From assembly GCA_948567375.1 (NCBI GenBank), contig OX419755.1:75166931-75230930 (forward strand): a stretch of 64,000 bases of DNA, in the 5' to 3' direction. The translations under genes were made by a program, and so were the position numbers. The DNA comes from Lunularia cruciata. Taxonomy: Eukaryota > Streptophyta > Marchantiopsida > Lunulariales > Lunulariaceae. The first letter of the stretch is position 1; the number at the start of each line of letters is the position of its first letter. Below, piece by piece: positions 1 to 11,180 of the stretch. The notes under the pieces are model-generated. The model saw nothing but the letters and a program-made list of their open reading frames with translations, had not been told where the DNA came from and did no database searches.

Positions 1-690
1 TCCACCCAAGAAAAAACCACTTTTTTAGGCTAGACATATGTTTGCCACTAATTATGATCTTTTACACAAAGTAGAAGAACATAATCTAGAGAAGCTCAAG
101 AGATTCTTAGAGAAGACAAGGAGAGAAAGATTGTGTTTGATACCGGGTTGCACTTCAATGGTTATCTAATGAGAAGAGGGAATTATGTTGGGAGAATCTC
201 TTTGGTATCCCAAGAAGAATGCAAAGTCTCAATTCATCTTTCAACCATTTCACTTTTCAAAAGTGCACCTACATCTCCAACATCTTGAGAAAGAAAAGAC
301 TACTTGAAACAACTCATTCAAGAAAGGACATCTTGAATTTTTACAAAAGAAGAATATCAGATACATTTTTAACCACATTTGTCAATCCATTTGACAAGAC
401 TTAAAAGGGAGATACAAAGTATAGCCAAGGGAAATATTCAGTAACTTTGATATTGAAGCAAGACCGAGTTATCTTCAAAATTTGGAATTAAGGAAGGGAT
501 TGCATATTTCTAGCTCAACTTGGTCTTTGAGAACAATAAACAAGGAAATCCAAGTCTAAAAAATCAAGAAGAAGAAAAGGAGAATCAATGGTATGATGAT
601 GAAGCAGAAAAAATTCAAAACCAATTGAATGAACTTGTTCAATACTTTATCTTGCATTGGTTTTGACAAAGATTGCAACTTCAGCACCAT
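1..690. other. decayed DNA upstream of copy C gag
   Basis: No gene is recognisable. Short lysine- and glutamate-rich reading frames occur on the plus strand (around 219-404 and 540-660), in line with the degraded 5' part of a retrotransposon gag, but no motif is clear. No LTR edge or primer-binding site was found, so the left end of copy C is either further left or lost. Confidence 0.4.
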
Positions 691-940
691 TTACATGTAA
701 ACTTTATAAAATATTCCAAGGACTAGATTAAGATGATGATCTAGATATCTTTATATAAGAATATGAGGCAATATATATTGCCAACAAAGCAAAGATGAAG
801 ATTGTCTACAAAATTTTCCTTGCCTACTTTGGAAAAAAATGGTATACTCATGCTAGCAAAGAATCAAAAAGCATAACAAAATGGCCTCACCTTAGAGACT
901 TATTCCTTGAATTTCTTTGTGAGTAGATAAAAAGGTGAAT
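690..940 (+). pseudogene. Ty3/gypsy gag domain remnant (family-1 copy C)
   Basis: The plus strand reads as a capsid-type retrotransposon gag: an FQGLD / DDDLDIFI start, a YEAIYIANKAK helix, a KKWYTHASKE segment and a KWPHLRDLFLEF end. This is the usual gag run of an acidic D-F segment, then a helix, then W..L...F. Stops break it at least four times. Gag would form the particle in which the element's RNA is copied in the cytoplasm. A zinc knuckle and a protease follow on the same strand, supporting a gypsy-type order. The family assignment is by motif reading, not alignment. Confidence 0.6.
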
Positions 941-1765
941 GTTTTTGTGTTGTTGAATAATTTGGAAAGAAGGCATAGCAAAAAAATTTGTGATATTTCT
1001 CCAAAGATACACAAGTCTACTCAATCTTATGTGTGATGATCATCCTAGTTATTCAAACACTCAAGCAATGCCTTGGTTTTGAGGATGATTACCTTCTAAC
1101 ATTCAAATCTTTGCAAAAGAACAATATGCATCCATGTTACAGAGAGTCTTCTGATCAGTGGAATTGTATGGAGAGCCCAAATAAACTCCTTGGGATGACA
1201 TTGGAAAGATGTGAGAGAGAACCATACAAAGAAATTCAAACATCAAAAGATCCAAAGTTCATCATCTTCATCCTCTTGAGAATCAAATTCTTCTTTGTCT
1301 TTGGAAGAAGATGAGAAAGATGGGTAGAGGCAAAAAAAAGTACAAAATCATAAACAATTTATGTGTTTCATCCAAGCAATCAATCAAATCGGATACTAAA
1401 TTGGAAGCTTTGATAAGAGATTTTGCAAATTTCAAAGTATAGATGATTGGTGCAAAGGAATGACGGCAACCTTTATCCTTTTCAAATCTAAAAATTTAGT
1501 GCACTACTTATGGGACACCTAGTCTTGCCAATGCTGAATTTTTAACCACACAACCTACATACCTTGTACAAAAAATGGATTGGGCATCTATGTGGGGATA
1601 ATCAACAATATTTTGTGGAGGAAGAAGAACCTATCTTTGTAGTTTAGGATGCACCTTTGATCTACTCTATTGTTTTCAATCCCCCATTACTTAGCTCCTA
1701 AGTATGCAAGTAATATACCCCCATAGAGAGTAGTGCCTCTCAGGCAAAATCAAAATCCAAGAGCA

Positions 1766-1807
1766 TGTTACAATTGTGGATCTACAAGACTTTGGTCTCC
1801 AAATTGT
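1766..1807 (+). pseudogene. gag zinc knuckle, histidine lost (copy C)
   Basis: CYNCGSTRLWSPNC has C-x2-C-x4-L-x4-C spacing, which is the CCHC nucleocapsid knuckle with its histidine changed to leucine. It lies between the gag segment and the protease, as in Ty3/gypsy elements. In an active element it would bind genomic RNA. Confidence 0.6.
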
Positions 1808-2639
1808 CTAGAACCAAGGAAACAAATTGGTTATGTGTTCTTGTGCTCTTGAGTTGAAAGATGTTAGGACATGACATGTGGTTGCAAACTGCCCAAGCCC
1901 CTGAATCTGAAACCTCCTATGAGATATGGTCCTATAACTCTTCAAATAAAGGTAGATACAAATGTAAATTGTGTTACATAGAAAAATTAATAAAAGGATA
2001 TCTATTGTCCAAGAGAAAAGGATGCCCAACATTAAAGTCAATCATGTTTAGAAAATATAAAAAAAAATGAAGAGTGTAAATTTAATTGACAATATGCCTT
2101 CCCAAAGGAAAAAAAAATTTGACCAAAGGAGATTGTGTCAAAGAAGGAATTCAAGATATTGGAGAAAGCAAAGCCTAAGGCACTTCATGTAGAGGTGGGA
2201 GAGACCTTTGTTCATGCTAAAAAGATGAATAACATAACTGAATAATTCAAAAAACCTTCTTTCTTTTTTCTTACCAATATTTGTGAGGAAGTTGAAGGAT
2301 TAATTTGGAAGAATTGAAGAAGGGAGAGTCTACAGTTCTAGCTAAATTGGGCAACCATAAGGAAACACCTTCCATCATAATTTTGAATGGCCATCCAATA
2401 TGGAGGTAGGACAGTTAAACCAAAGAAGGAAGATAAGTTAGATCAGAAGTGATGGAAAGCTACATCCTTGATGGGAATACCTCAATACAATATTGTTGTA
2501 GAGTTCGCCATAACAAAAGCATATATTTCTTTCAAACAGCTTTGGGAGGATAAAAAATATCTATAGAAAAAAACTTGCTGCAACCCTTAAGCATGTATAG
2601 AAGATGAAGTAGAAAGAATTACCCACCATCTATTAGTTT

Positions 2640-2960
2640 GAGCAAGAGGATCTTGAATCACTTGCAATTGGTGTTGACATAGCTAGATGTATGATGATAT
2701 TAGTCCTAATAGATTTGGGATCCGCTGTATGTGTAATGACTAAAGATATGGCACATCAGTTGGGATTCCATACTTTTGAACCCACACCTAAGATTCTAAA
2801 GTTTGTAGGTCAACCCCAAAGACAACTAATAGGTTTACTATCCAATGTGTTGACAGCACTAGGAGGAGTACCTCTTTGACTTAATTACATTGTACTTTGT
2901 CTTGTAACCAAAATTGGAAATCTAGTCTAACTAGGAGGTCATGGTTATATGGAAGATAGA
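2640..2960 (+). pseudogene. retropepsin-like aspartic protease remnant (copy C)
   Basis: A 62-residue frame contains VLIDLGSAVCVMT followed by a KILKFVGQPQRQL stretch and LGGVPL. This is the retroviral-type protease active-site region, whose usual D-S/T-G triplet reads D-L-G here, so the site is probably dead. A similar VLIDLGSRINFMT occurs on the minus strand near 11.1 kb. The protease would cleave the gag-pol polyprotein. The frame stops at 2880 and homology continues a little in another frame. No RT follows within the next kilobase, unlike a complete gypsy element. Confidence 0.7.
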
Positions 2961-4650
2961 TAATAGTGGAATGGAATCAACATAAGTTGAAGTATTTTGA
3001 TCTAGAATCCATTGTGAAGAAGATGATAAGCATATGTTGGAATAAGATCTTGCATTTGGAGGAAACCAAATCTTCACAGATAGGATATACAAAAGCATTG
3101 TTGGTAGAATCCTTGGATGATTTTGAAGATGACATTCAAGCAAGTGTAATGAGGAATTCTTAAGGAGTCAATCAGAATGGACTAAGGTTGTAGGGAAGTT
3201 GCAATAGATAGACACCAAATTTAGGTTGTGATGAAAAATACAAGGTAGGGCTAAAGGAAGAGGTGGTTAATCTTGCCAAAGGATAGATCAATACTAAGGC
3301 AATCACTTCACAATCAAAGAAAAAGGCAAGGAAAGGTAATGGTCCAATGTACCAGCAAGATAAAGTCCAAGAAGTTTCACCTCCTATTACATTGAGTGAC
3401 AACGCTAAAGGTGACCAATAAATATCTGATGGGGATCTAACACATTTGACTCCACCAAAGATGGATGATGTTGATGTTGATGTTGACTAACACTTAAGTG
3501 ATTTGGGATGGTTGTTTTCAGAGGACAAAGAAACACCCAAGAATCCATAGATGGAGGGAAGCAAGCAATTGGAGTCTATGAGAAAGCCAAAGGTGAAGAT
3601 AACCCTTGAAACATCAAGGTAGAACCAAAGGAACATGAGGGTGACCTAGACCCTAGAATCCTAGAGAATTTAACTGTGGGAGGATGCTCAATCATGCATA
3701 TGTTAACCACTAGAGTGATACACATAATAGAATTCTTAATAGAAGTGCTAGAGGAGTACAAGCCATTGGGAGTAGAAAATATTATTGATCTACCAAGATG
3801 GATGCCTCAGACTTTGTAGGAGTGGCAAAGAAAAATCCCAATGTTGCAGCAAGAATTAAAAGAAGTTAAGCAAGCTAAGGAAGAAAGTACAGTCCCATAT
3901 AACCCATGAAGAAGGAATTGCAAAATCAAAAAGTAGAGAACGGCTTTTCATGGCTAAGTTAGAATCCAACACTAAGGAGTTAGAAGAAATTAAGGATCAA
4001 TTAGCCGCTGTCGCAAAGGAGAAGGAAGTAAGATAGAGTGTGGCAGATTCCACCATAGCAAAGCAAGGAAAGAAATAGCCAACACCCATGCTAAGTGTTC
4101 AACATTGCAAGAGGCAAAGGGTAGAGAAGAATAGATTTGGGTAGCATTGTGGAAGGCAAAAGCGGCAAAGATCAAAGAGTTGGAATTAAAACTAAACAAT
4201 GCAATCAATCAATTGGATGCAATGATGGTCATGTTAACTCAACTTGAAGCAATGAGAGTGTGCATTGATTCAAATGAGGTCAATTTAGAGAAGGGTGTTG
4301 GTATCAAAGCTAAAGGAAGGATGTTGAGTCCGGAGGACCAAACAAAGGAATGATGCTAAGTCCAAAGGAGAAGATAGAGGAGTTATGTCAAAGATTGCAA
4401 AGTGTAATAATTAGTTTTATAGAATATACTCTATTAGATGATGAGATTAAATTACTTTAGAAGCTTAGAAGTAAAGTGAAAAACAGTAGTAGGAAGAAAT
4501 GGGAAGAAGATATGGTGAAATTCTTGGAGAGAATGCATAAGAAGACATTAGAAACCAAGGACTATTTGAAGTATACTTTAAACTTTGTAGGAGAAAATTT
4601 AGATAGGATTCTTGCAAGAGTAGATGAGGAAAGTTAAGGAGACAAGAAGA
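2960..4650 (+). pseudogene. ORF3-like coiled-coil region (family-1 copy C)
   Basis: The plus strand is rich in E, K, Q and L heptad-like segments: a block near 3830-4040, a stretch 4147-4353 beginning MWKAKAAKIKELELKL, and a C-terminal part near 4500-4640 with LNFVGENLDRILARVDEE. Its placement just before an LTR and its composition match ORF3 of copies A and E. Several stops and frame changes break it. The acidic part near 3440-3520 encodes a short DVDVDVD run. The function of ORF3 is unknown; similarity to a named family was not recognised. Confidence 0.5.
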
Positions 4651-4838
4651 GTTAGGGCTCCAAAGCCTTTTGAGTCAATCAGTCAATTGCTCCAATACTT
4701 GTTGGAAAGGGAGATGAATGCACTTAGATTCTAATTGGTGTTTTGGTTTAGACAAGATGTGTTTGTTTGGTGGTGTTGTTTCAGAGTAGCATTTAGACTC
4801 AAAAGGCTGAGTATTTAGGCCAAAATTCAAAATGTTGT

Positions 4839-4888
4839 ATGTTTAGTTTATGGATTTATAAGTTTATATGTTTAGTTTATGGATTTAT
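4839..4888 (+). repeat. 21-bp direct repeat beside the palindrome
   Basis: The same 21-bp string, beginning ATGTTTAGTTTATGG, occurs at 4839-4859 and at 4868-4888, a 29-bp period. The second copy runs directly into the palindrome. It is a local tandem duplication inside the LTR-like region. Confidence 0.85.
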
Positions 4889-4924
4889 GATAGAAAATGA
4901 CATCATGATGTCATTTTCTATCAT
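4887..4924. promoter_or_regulatory. 38-bp perfect palindrome with TGACATCA half-sites
   Basis: The 19-base arm (ATGATAGAAAATGACATCA) is followed at once by its exact reverse complement, with the centre between 4905 and 4906. The core reads TGACATCATGATGTCA, two abutting sites resembling bZIP/CRE elements. It can fold as a perfect hairpin with no loop. Its position within an LTR suggests either a regulatory site or a hairpin-forming relic. Function is inferred only. Confidence 0.8.
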
Positions 4925-5629
4925 CCTTGTGCAAGTACACAACTTAGATTTTAATTTTTAAGTTCAATCTTGAGAATCAAATTGCTTCACTCCTTGTGTG
5001 TTTGATCCTTGAAGCCAAATTGAAGAGCATTTAGAAGCAATGCCTTGAAAGTCTTAAGTGTGACTATAATTTTAACAATAAGTTAATATTAGAATCTCTA
5101 AAAGATGTGAATTGTATAGTCAAATCTTAACTTTGGGAAAGTGACTTAGTTTTCTGAAGTGTTCTCACCTTTGGGTCAAAGGGCCAGTCCTTTGGGACAC
5201 AATATCAATCCTTTGGTGCAAAAGCTTCGTACTTAACAAAAAGCTCAGCCTTTGGATATGCAAGGTAGATCTTTTTACTTGAATGGTAGACATGGGCCAA
5301 AAGTTGACCTTTAGAGTTGAAGTGTAGATCGTTGAGTGCAATGCCACACTTTTGGAGTATAAAAGTGAAAGGAAAGTCTATTGTGGGAGTAAACAAATTG
5401 AAACATCACTTTGTAGGAGTTGATGATTTATTCAAAATGTGAGTGATTTCATACTTGTGATTTTTTATGACACACCTTGGTGGGTGACACTACATTCTTT
5501 TAGGAGTTATCTTTCCCCAAGAAGTGAAAAAGAAAACAATAAAGGATTGAATTTTTGACATTTGTCATAGTATCTCTCCATTTCCAATTGTATCCTCATG
5601 GGAACAAACTATTTTACCTTGAAATACTA

Positions 5630-7060
5630 CAATTTGGTGCACAGTGTGTTATTACATACAAGATCTTGCACATGAAGCATTAGCCTTCCCCATTAGGCCA
5701 TTTGCATTTGAGTCATAGTGGGTTGTATTCCAATGCTTAATTTGGAAGTACTTTGTGAGAGACTCCACTAGGCCATTCAAGAAACACACTCCTTTATCAT
5801 GGACCAACTTTAAGGAACACCTATATTATGAAATGATATTGTGAAAGAAAACTTCCACTCATTTCAACATCGTCTTTAAAAGTGGCTTTGGCTTTGACAA
5901 TTTTTGTGGCATAGTAAGTCCAAACCAAAATGTACCTCTTTTGAATGGTCTTTGGTTGTATTGTTCCCACAAATCTTTCTCCTATCTCTCAAATAAAGCT
6001 AAGAGTAGAATGGGTCTCAAGGATCATTGTGTAGTTGGAATGGGTCTTCCAATATGTTTTCACTCATCATATTGCTTGACATATTTGTACACATCCATGT
6101 ACTATAACACCTATTTGAGCATGTATGTGCTATTGTGATATTTATTTTGGTATTATAAGTAAATGAAAGATATTATTTATGTGGAGATAAAGGATGGTTC
6201 TACATTAGTCATGATTAGCTAAATTTAGTCATATTTAAGATAGAGGGGAATTTACTTTAAAGGAAGTAGAAAAGATGAGCACCACTATTTTGGATTCTAG
6301 TCTATTGACTTGGTATTGCTCCTAGGTGTTTGGATTTGAGGAAGGAATTGAGAACTCTTGGACCCACAAGCCTTTTTGTTTTGGGTTCTTCTATAATCCA
6401 AGGAAAGCCCATTTGAAGGAATCCTTGACTTAATGGTTGGGTCAAGATAAGACCACATGCTTAGGAGAATATTCCCATGAGTACTCCTTTAGATTTTAGA
6501 CTTTATTTGACTTTTAGCCTAGTAACTTGAGTTATGCCAATGGTTAGTAACTTTGGTATGTAACTATTTCATAAGTATATGAACTAGGGGTGAGGAAGTA
6601 CTTACCATCATTTCATTTGCAACTATTTCTCTCTCATTGAGTTCTCTAGTGAGCAATGTCTTGAGTCTTGGAGTGTTAGCCTTGGAGGCATATGATGGAG
6701 TTGGAGTTCTTTGCCTTCTTAGTCCACCATGTGCTACCATAAGAGCAATCAGAGGTTCATCCTGAGTGAGAGGCAGGCCGTCTCACAGTACACGGTTGAT
6801 CACCAATATCTAGTTGCCAAGATCTTCCTCATTGTTGTTTTTAAGGCATAATAATCTGTTGCAGCTTTCAATGTAAAGATTGTATCACTCTTCCCACCTC
6901 ATATGATTGAGACAACTTCATGGAAATTCATCCCTTCCCATCTTGGAATTACATTCCCTTTCAATTTTTATGAACCCATCTTATGCAAGAAGAATTCTCT
7001 TTGCTTTGGATCTATCCTCTTGGAACATTGCAAGATATGAAGGTATTATACTCTACCAAG
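5630..7060 (-). pseudogene. Ty3/gypsy integrase remnant split by a solo LTR (family 1)
   Basis: Reading the minus strand from 7060, a zinc-binding-type N-terminus is followed by YW-STVYMDVYKYVKQY. After the solo LTR at 6103-6787 is removed together with one GTAC duplicate, the frame continues into a core with RPFKRGT, DKGVCFLNGLVESLTKYFQI and NANGLMGKANA. The same blocks occur in copy E integrase (NSLVEALTKYFQIKHW, ANGLTEKANA). The catalytic glutamate of the last block is G in this copy. The enzyme would insert element DNA into chromosomes. Homology ends near 5630 where the copy C LTR begins, so this end is truncated. Confidence 0.7.
6103..6787 (+). mobile_element. solo LTR, family S, copy 2
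   Basis: This 685-bp unit starts TATAACACCT (the family start is TGTAACACCC) and ends TCTCACA, with T..CA termini. It matches the minus-strand units at 42450-43137 and 45165-45856 over the full length. The bases GTAC flank it on both sides (6099-6102 and 6788-6791), as a target-site duplication. It interrupts a gypsy integrase, and its removal rejoins that reading frame. No internal region is attached, so it is a solo LTR left by recombination. Confidence 0.85.
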
Positions 7061-7159
7061 TAACATGTTCACTTTGTCACCATTTGATAAATAAATCTTT
7101 GTCCAAGAAGTTATTCTCCATGTTTTTGGCTTGATCTTTGTACTTGAGCAGAGAAAATA

Positions 7160-7570
7160 AATTTGTGTTTTCATTTGTTCTTCACTTGCATTATGTAGGT
7201 AAATTCATGAAAGAGAAGTATCCACCTTGCAATTTTTCTAGACAAAGTTGCCTTCTTGACCAAGTGTTGTAGTATGTAATGGTGGATGTGAAAGATAAAT
7301 TTGCATCCCAACAAGTAATGACACAACTTGTTATAGGCATACACCATTCCTAATGCTTCCCTCTTTGTATTGGTATACTTCTTCATGGTGGATAGTTTCC
7401 TTTTAGCAACATATATTAGGTAGTCCTCCTCTTTGATTGAGCACTTTTCCTATGGTCACCAAAGAGGTATCCATATACATGTAGAATAAATTTTCTCAAT
7501 TAGGTGCTCACATTGTTGGAGCTTCTACTAACTTAGGTTTCAATGTGATAAAGACCTCCTCATGCTCCTT
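7160..7570 (-). pseudogene. Ty3/gypsy RNase H remnant (family 1)
   Basis: The minus strand encodes a 71-residue frame with KREALGMVYAYNKLCHYLLG and FIFHIHHYILQHLVKK, preceded near 7500 by EEVFITLKPKLVEAPT. These are the RT connection and RNase H blocks. The copy E counterpart has EREALRMFYACKKFHHYLLG and VDHYALQHLVKK. The catalytic D of the second block is H here, so activity is lost. RNase H would degrade the RNA strand during reverse transcription. The integrase follows on the same strand. Confidence 0.75.
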
Positions 7571-7689
7571 TGCCCACACATATTGTTGTACGTCTTTGCC
7601 TCTAGTGCATGAAATTTGGGTCCTAAGATCATGTAATTTGACTTGATTTGGTAACTTCTCTATGTGTTAGATCATTTGGTTCTCCTTGT

Positions 7690-9480
7690 CTTCCATGGTT
7701 GTGATTACTCTTGTTGCTCCTCATCCAAGCTCACAAAAATGGCTTGAATTTTTTTTTTCTAGCTCTTGTCTCACATGTACTCAATTGAGGTCTTCTCTCT
7801 CTATTTGTCTATCAAGCTTCTTGGTCAACTACTTGATGCAGATTTCTGCACACCTTTGTAATTACTATGATTGATCTCATTGGTGATGATCTTGAATTGC
7901 CTCTTATCCAACTCAATGTTCACATGGTCACTTCTTTATCTTGGGTAAAAATCTATTCATTGTTTTTTTTTGGTTGTTGTTTGATCCCAAGATTGAGAAC
8001 TCTAATCTCCATATGTGATCTTTGTAGATCTCTATCATATTTCTTCTATCTCATCTACTCTGCCTTCTTCCATCTGTTCATCATCTATTCCCAAACAAAA
8101 CAATTCTCTTCTTTGGTCTTAAGCCGTTCTAGTGTCTTCTTGAGCTCCTCACAAGCTCTTACCTTCTCCTTGTTAGCTACTTGAGCAACCTGATGAAAAT
8201 GAGTGACCAACTTTGCATGGTGGTGATGGTCTCTTCCAATTCACAATAGTACGGGATAATTGCTTCCAATGCTTGAAGAGCTCAGCCTATCATGTTGACC
8301 ATTGCTCATGAGAGTGGTCTTTGTTTGGGGTTGAGCCAACTTACATATTCTTTATTGTGAGGCTTCTCTTGTCCCAAAGGTTTGTCTTTCTCCTGCTCAT
8401 TTTTATCCACTCCTTGGTGGAAGAAAAATATGTACATCTTCTCATTCTTCTTGGCAAGCAATGTTTGCATCTTTTTCTCCTTCTTGCTTGTGCAATTGCA
8501 TGGAGTCCTCCACTTGGCCTCCACTTTACAATCTTTAATTGCTAGTACCTCTCTAGTCTAGGATCTTTTTTTCTCTTTGCTCCTTTTATTGGGCCTTATT
8601 CCCTTCCTTTCTACCCAACTGTCTAGCCTTTTTTTATGCTTAACTTGGATGTTGGTCATGGTCAACCTCACTATCCATCTTCTTTTTAGGGATCAAGACT
8701 TTGTCTTTATTTGTGAAGGATCTCCTTACCGTTCTTTGGCAATTGGCCTAAATTTTTTATGTTAGCCATGTCTATCTTGATCCTTCTCCATCACAACATC
8801 TTTTGTCATGACATCTTCATCTTTTGTTTTGTAAGTGCTCTTGTCATGATCTTGACTCTTCAATTTCATTTAGCTTCCTTTTCTTCCTGGATGCTTATGC
8901 CTTTGGTCATGCAAATAACTTATCCCTTTTTGTGTGTACTTTGGAGTGTTGTATACCTCTTCCACATTCACATACAACTTTGTCTTTGCATACTCCTTAT
9001 TTGAAAAATCTATATTTCTTGTTCTCCATGGTTGCTTCCAAGTAAGTAGTAAAATATTCTTGATAATAGAAATGCAATGGGAATTTTTTTCTTCTTGGTT
9101 AAGTAGCTTCATCCCAATGTAGAAATGAATCATAAAAGAAGACATAAGAGTGACTCTACCATCCTTGTTCATGCCTCCACACATATCATGGATCTGCTTA
9201 CAAAACATTTCCGCTCAATAAAGATTGACTTTCAAGCCACTGATGTTCCAACCCAATGGCATTTGGCATGGAATTCTTTGTTTATTATCTTTGACGTAAG
9301 GGTCATCAATACTAAGGACTCCCAATCACAAGGATCACAATCACAATTGACATGAAGACCAAGATCACAAGAGTCATAATTGTAAGGATCACAACTACAA
9401 GGATCTTTGTCCTTATGATCCTTGGATGTAGAAGAGCCATAGTGTTTTGCCAATGTCAAATTCCTTTTGTATGGTTTTTT
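7690..9480 (-). pseudogene. ORF3-like remnant (family 1, minus-strand copy)
   Basis: On the minus strand, FMIHFYIGMKLLNQEE (near 9090-9140) matches the FVAHFYFGLNQLTMEE block of copy A ORF3. A lysine/glutamate-rich, coiled-coil-like stretch follows down to about 7700, including a KEKKMQTLLAKKNEKM segment near 8450. It lies just downstream of an integrase C-terminal trace (9620-9785), the same order as in copy E. Many stops are present. The next piece on this strand is RNase H of another copy rather than an LTR. Confidence 0.55.
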
Positions 9481-9619
9481 TCTAGGCCAAAATAAGTAGC
9501 AAAATCTAGTTCTAGCATTAATAACTTCCTAAATTCTCACTAATCTACAAAAAATAAAATAAAATAAAAGGTACTAGCAATGTAGAGGTGGATCACCACA
9601 TACCTCCGTCCTCAATGTG

Positions 9620-9785
9620 AAAATCTACATAAAGATTTGGGCTGCTCCTAATTTTTAGGTTCAATTGTTATATCTTTGAACATGCTAAGTATTCACTTGG
9701 ATGACAACTAAATTTTCTTCTAAATTTGACAACTACAAGGACCCATTATCATAAACCTTATCTAGTTGGATTGGATTTTCCATCT
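9620..9785 (-). pseudogene. integrase C-terminal fragment (family 1)
   Basis: The minus strand reads DKVYDNGSLxLSNLEEN, matching ARHIYDNGSIQLVDLEGN of copy E just after its integrase core. It marks the end of pol and precedes ORF3. The integrase core itself is missing between this piece and the RT at 9880-10210, so the copy has an internal deletion. Confidence 0.6.
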
Positions 9786-9879
9786 CAAATGTAATTTCCC
9801 AAAAAAAATCTTGTGTCAACTATTGTATAATAGTAATAGATCCTCCTTGTTTAGTTGTACATGTTGAATCCTCTTTCCA

Positions 9880-10210
9880 TGATGCATTATCGTGTTGGAC
9901 TCTTAATGCCATTCTTTCCATGAAATTTTGTAAGTAATTCTTGAAGATGGCAGTCATCATCCATTGAAATATTGCAAGGGCATTACACAACCTTAATGGT
10001 ATTTGGTTATAAGGAAAAGTCTCCCATTTGGTAGTGAAGCTAGTCTTGTCCCTATTTTATTTCCAAATCAAGACCTGATTATTTGCCAAAAAGAAATCTA
10101 GGAAATTATAACATTTCTGTCTCACAACTTGATCCAAAATGGTGTTGGTGAAGCTTAAGGAGTGATGATCCTTCTTTGTGGCTCCATTGAGATTCTAAAA
10201 ATACTAGCAC
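9880..10210 (-). pseudogene. Ty3/gypsy reverse transcriptase fragment (family 1)
   Basis: The minus strand reads TKKDHHSL then NTILDQVV and, after a stop, TSFTTKWETFPYNQIPLRLCNALAIFQ and MMTAIFKNYLQNFMERM. These are the palm blocks up to the point where the YxDD motif should stand. Copy E has RRDHHPLPFIDTILDQVV and WKFVEVFIDDF at the matching sites. The catalytic aspartates are not preserved here. The enzyme would copy element RNA to DNA. Confidence 0.7.
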
Positions 10211-11019
10211 ATATGAATCCTGCTAGTCTTCTTCTTGGGCACAACAACATTGGGCAATACTCATTCACTTCTAAGTATGGGGAAGATGATTCAAACAGTA
10301 AGTTATTTATCTATTTTGTCCTTCACTAGCAATGAGTACTTTGAGTTTTGCCCATACTATCACTATTTGACTAGTACTTCTCCTTACTCCAAATGTATAT
10401 GGTGTTTGCTAAATTCTCGAGGAAAGTTTGCATTTGCTCAATTTTCCAAGAAAATATATCATGGTACTCCAAGAACAAGGAAATATAAGCTTCATACTCT
10501 TGACTCATGAACTTTGGAAATTTTTAGTAATCTTCCTTCTACTATAGTTCTTTCATGGCAATCATCAAGTTTGATATTGCCTTCTATGTGGCTTACTTGG
10601 CTTACTCCAAAGAGTACAAAGCTATCTTCTTGATCTTTGGGTGATCACTTCCTTTAGTCTCATCCTCAATTTTATAACACTCAATGTAGCTCATCACATT
10701 GTCTCTTAAGGAATCTTTAGCAGCATTTGAAGTTTCTTTGGTATATACCTCTTTTGCAGACAAAGTCTTTCTCAAGTGAGGAATCTTTTCTAGCATATCT
10801 TGACTTATTTGGGGCTTAGACATTCAATGTCTTGAAAGTGAAATTTGCCTTGATACCAATATATGGTGACTTGTGCTCCATATAGCCATGGTCTCCCTAA
10901 TAGTATTAGGCAACCAATTTTTTTTTACAAGACAAAGGATGATGTAATCAAGATGGAAGATCATTTCATTGATTGTGGTAGGAACCTTCATCAACATTCA
11001 CAAGGGTCTCCTTCTCATT
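10211..11019. other. decayed spacer between protease and RT
   Basis: This lies between the minus-strand protease and RT of one gypsy copy. Short minus-strand frames (10602-10823, lysine/glutamate-rich) probably derive from the protease-RT linker, but no motif is recognisable. No RNA gene or repeat unit was seen. Confidence 0.35.
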
Positions 11020-11180
11020 TGGTTTGCAAATTGGAGGATTTGTGAGAGGGTTCAAAAGTAGTGTATCCCAATTTATAAGTTGTTTCCTTTGTCATGAAGT
11101 TAATTCTTGAGCCCAAATCAATGAGGACTAATTGGATCATACAACCATTGATCATTATTTCCACTTCTAGAGATCCAAAG
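11020..11180 (-). pseudogene. retropepsin active-site remnant (family 1)
   Basis: The minus strand encodes MINGCMIQLVLIDLGSRINF, ending in MTKE. This is the protease flank and active-site loop, with D-L-G in place of D-S/T-G. It is related to the plus-strand copy at 2640-2960. It lies between gag (about 12.0-13.4 kb) and RT (9.9-10.2 kb), in gypsy order. Confidence 0.7.

Larger units (their letters stand above)
4740..5660 (+). mobile_element. family-1 LTR-like end (copy C)
   Basis: The segment shares islands with the LTRs of copies E and A: a TGTGTTTGATCC block followed by AGCAATGCCTTGA, then near the 3' end GGGAACAAACT followed by a TACTAC-rich tail (about 5600-5640). Order and spacing agree with those LTRs, so this is the 3' LTR of copy C, strongly diverged. 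It carries a 38-bp palindrome and a 21-bp direct repeat listed separately. Exact ends are uncertain. Confidence 0.55.
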
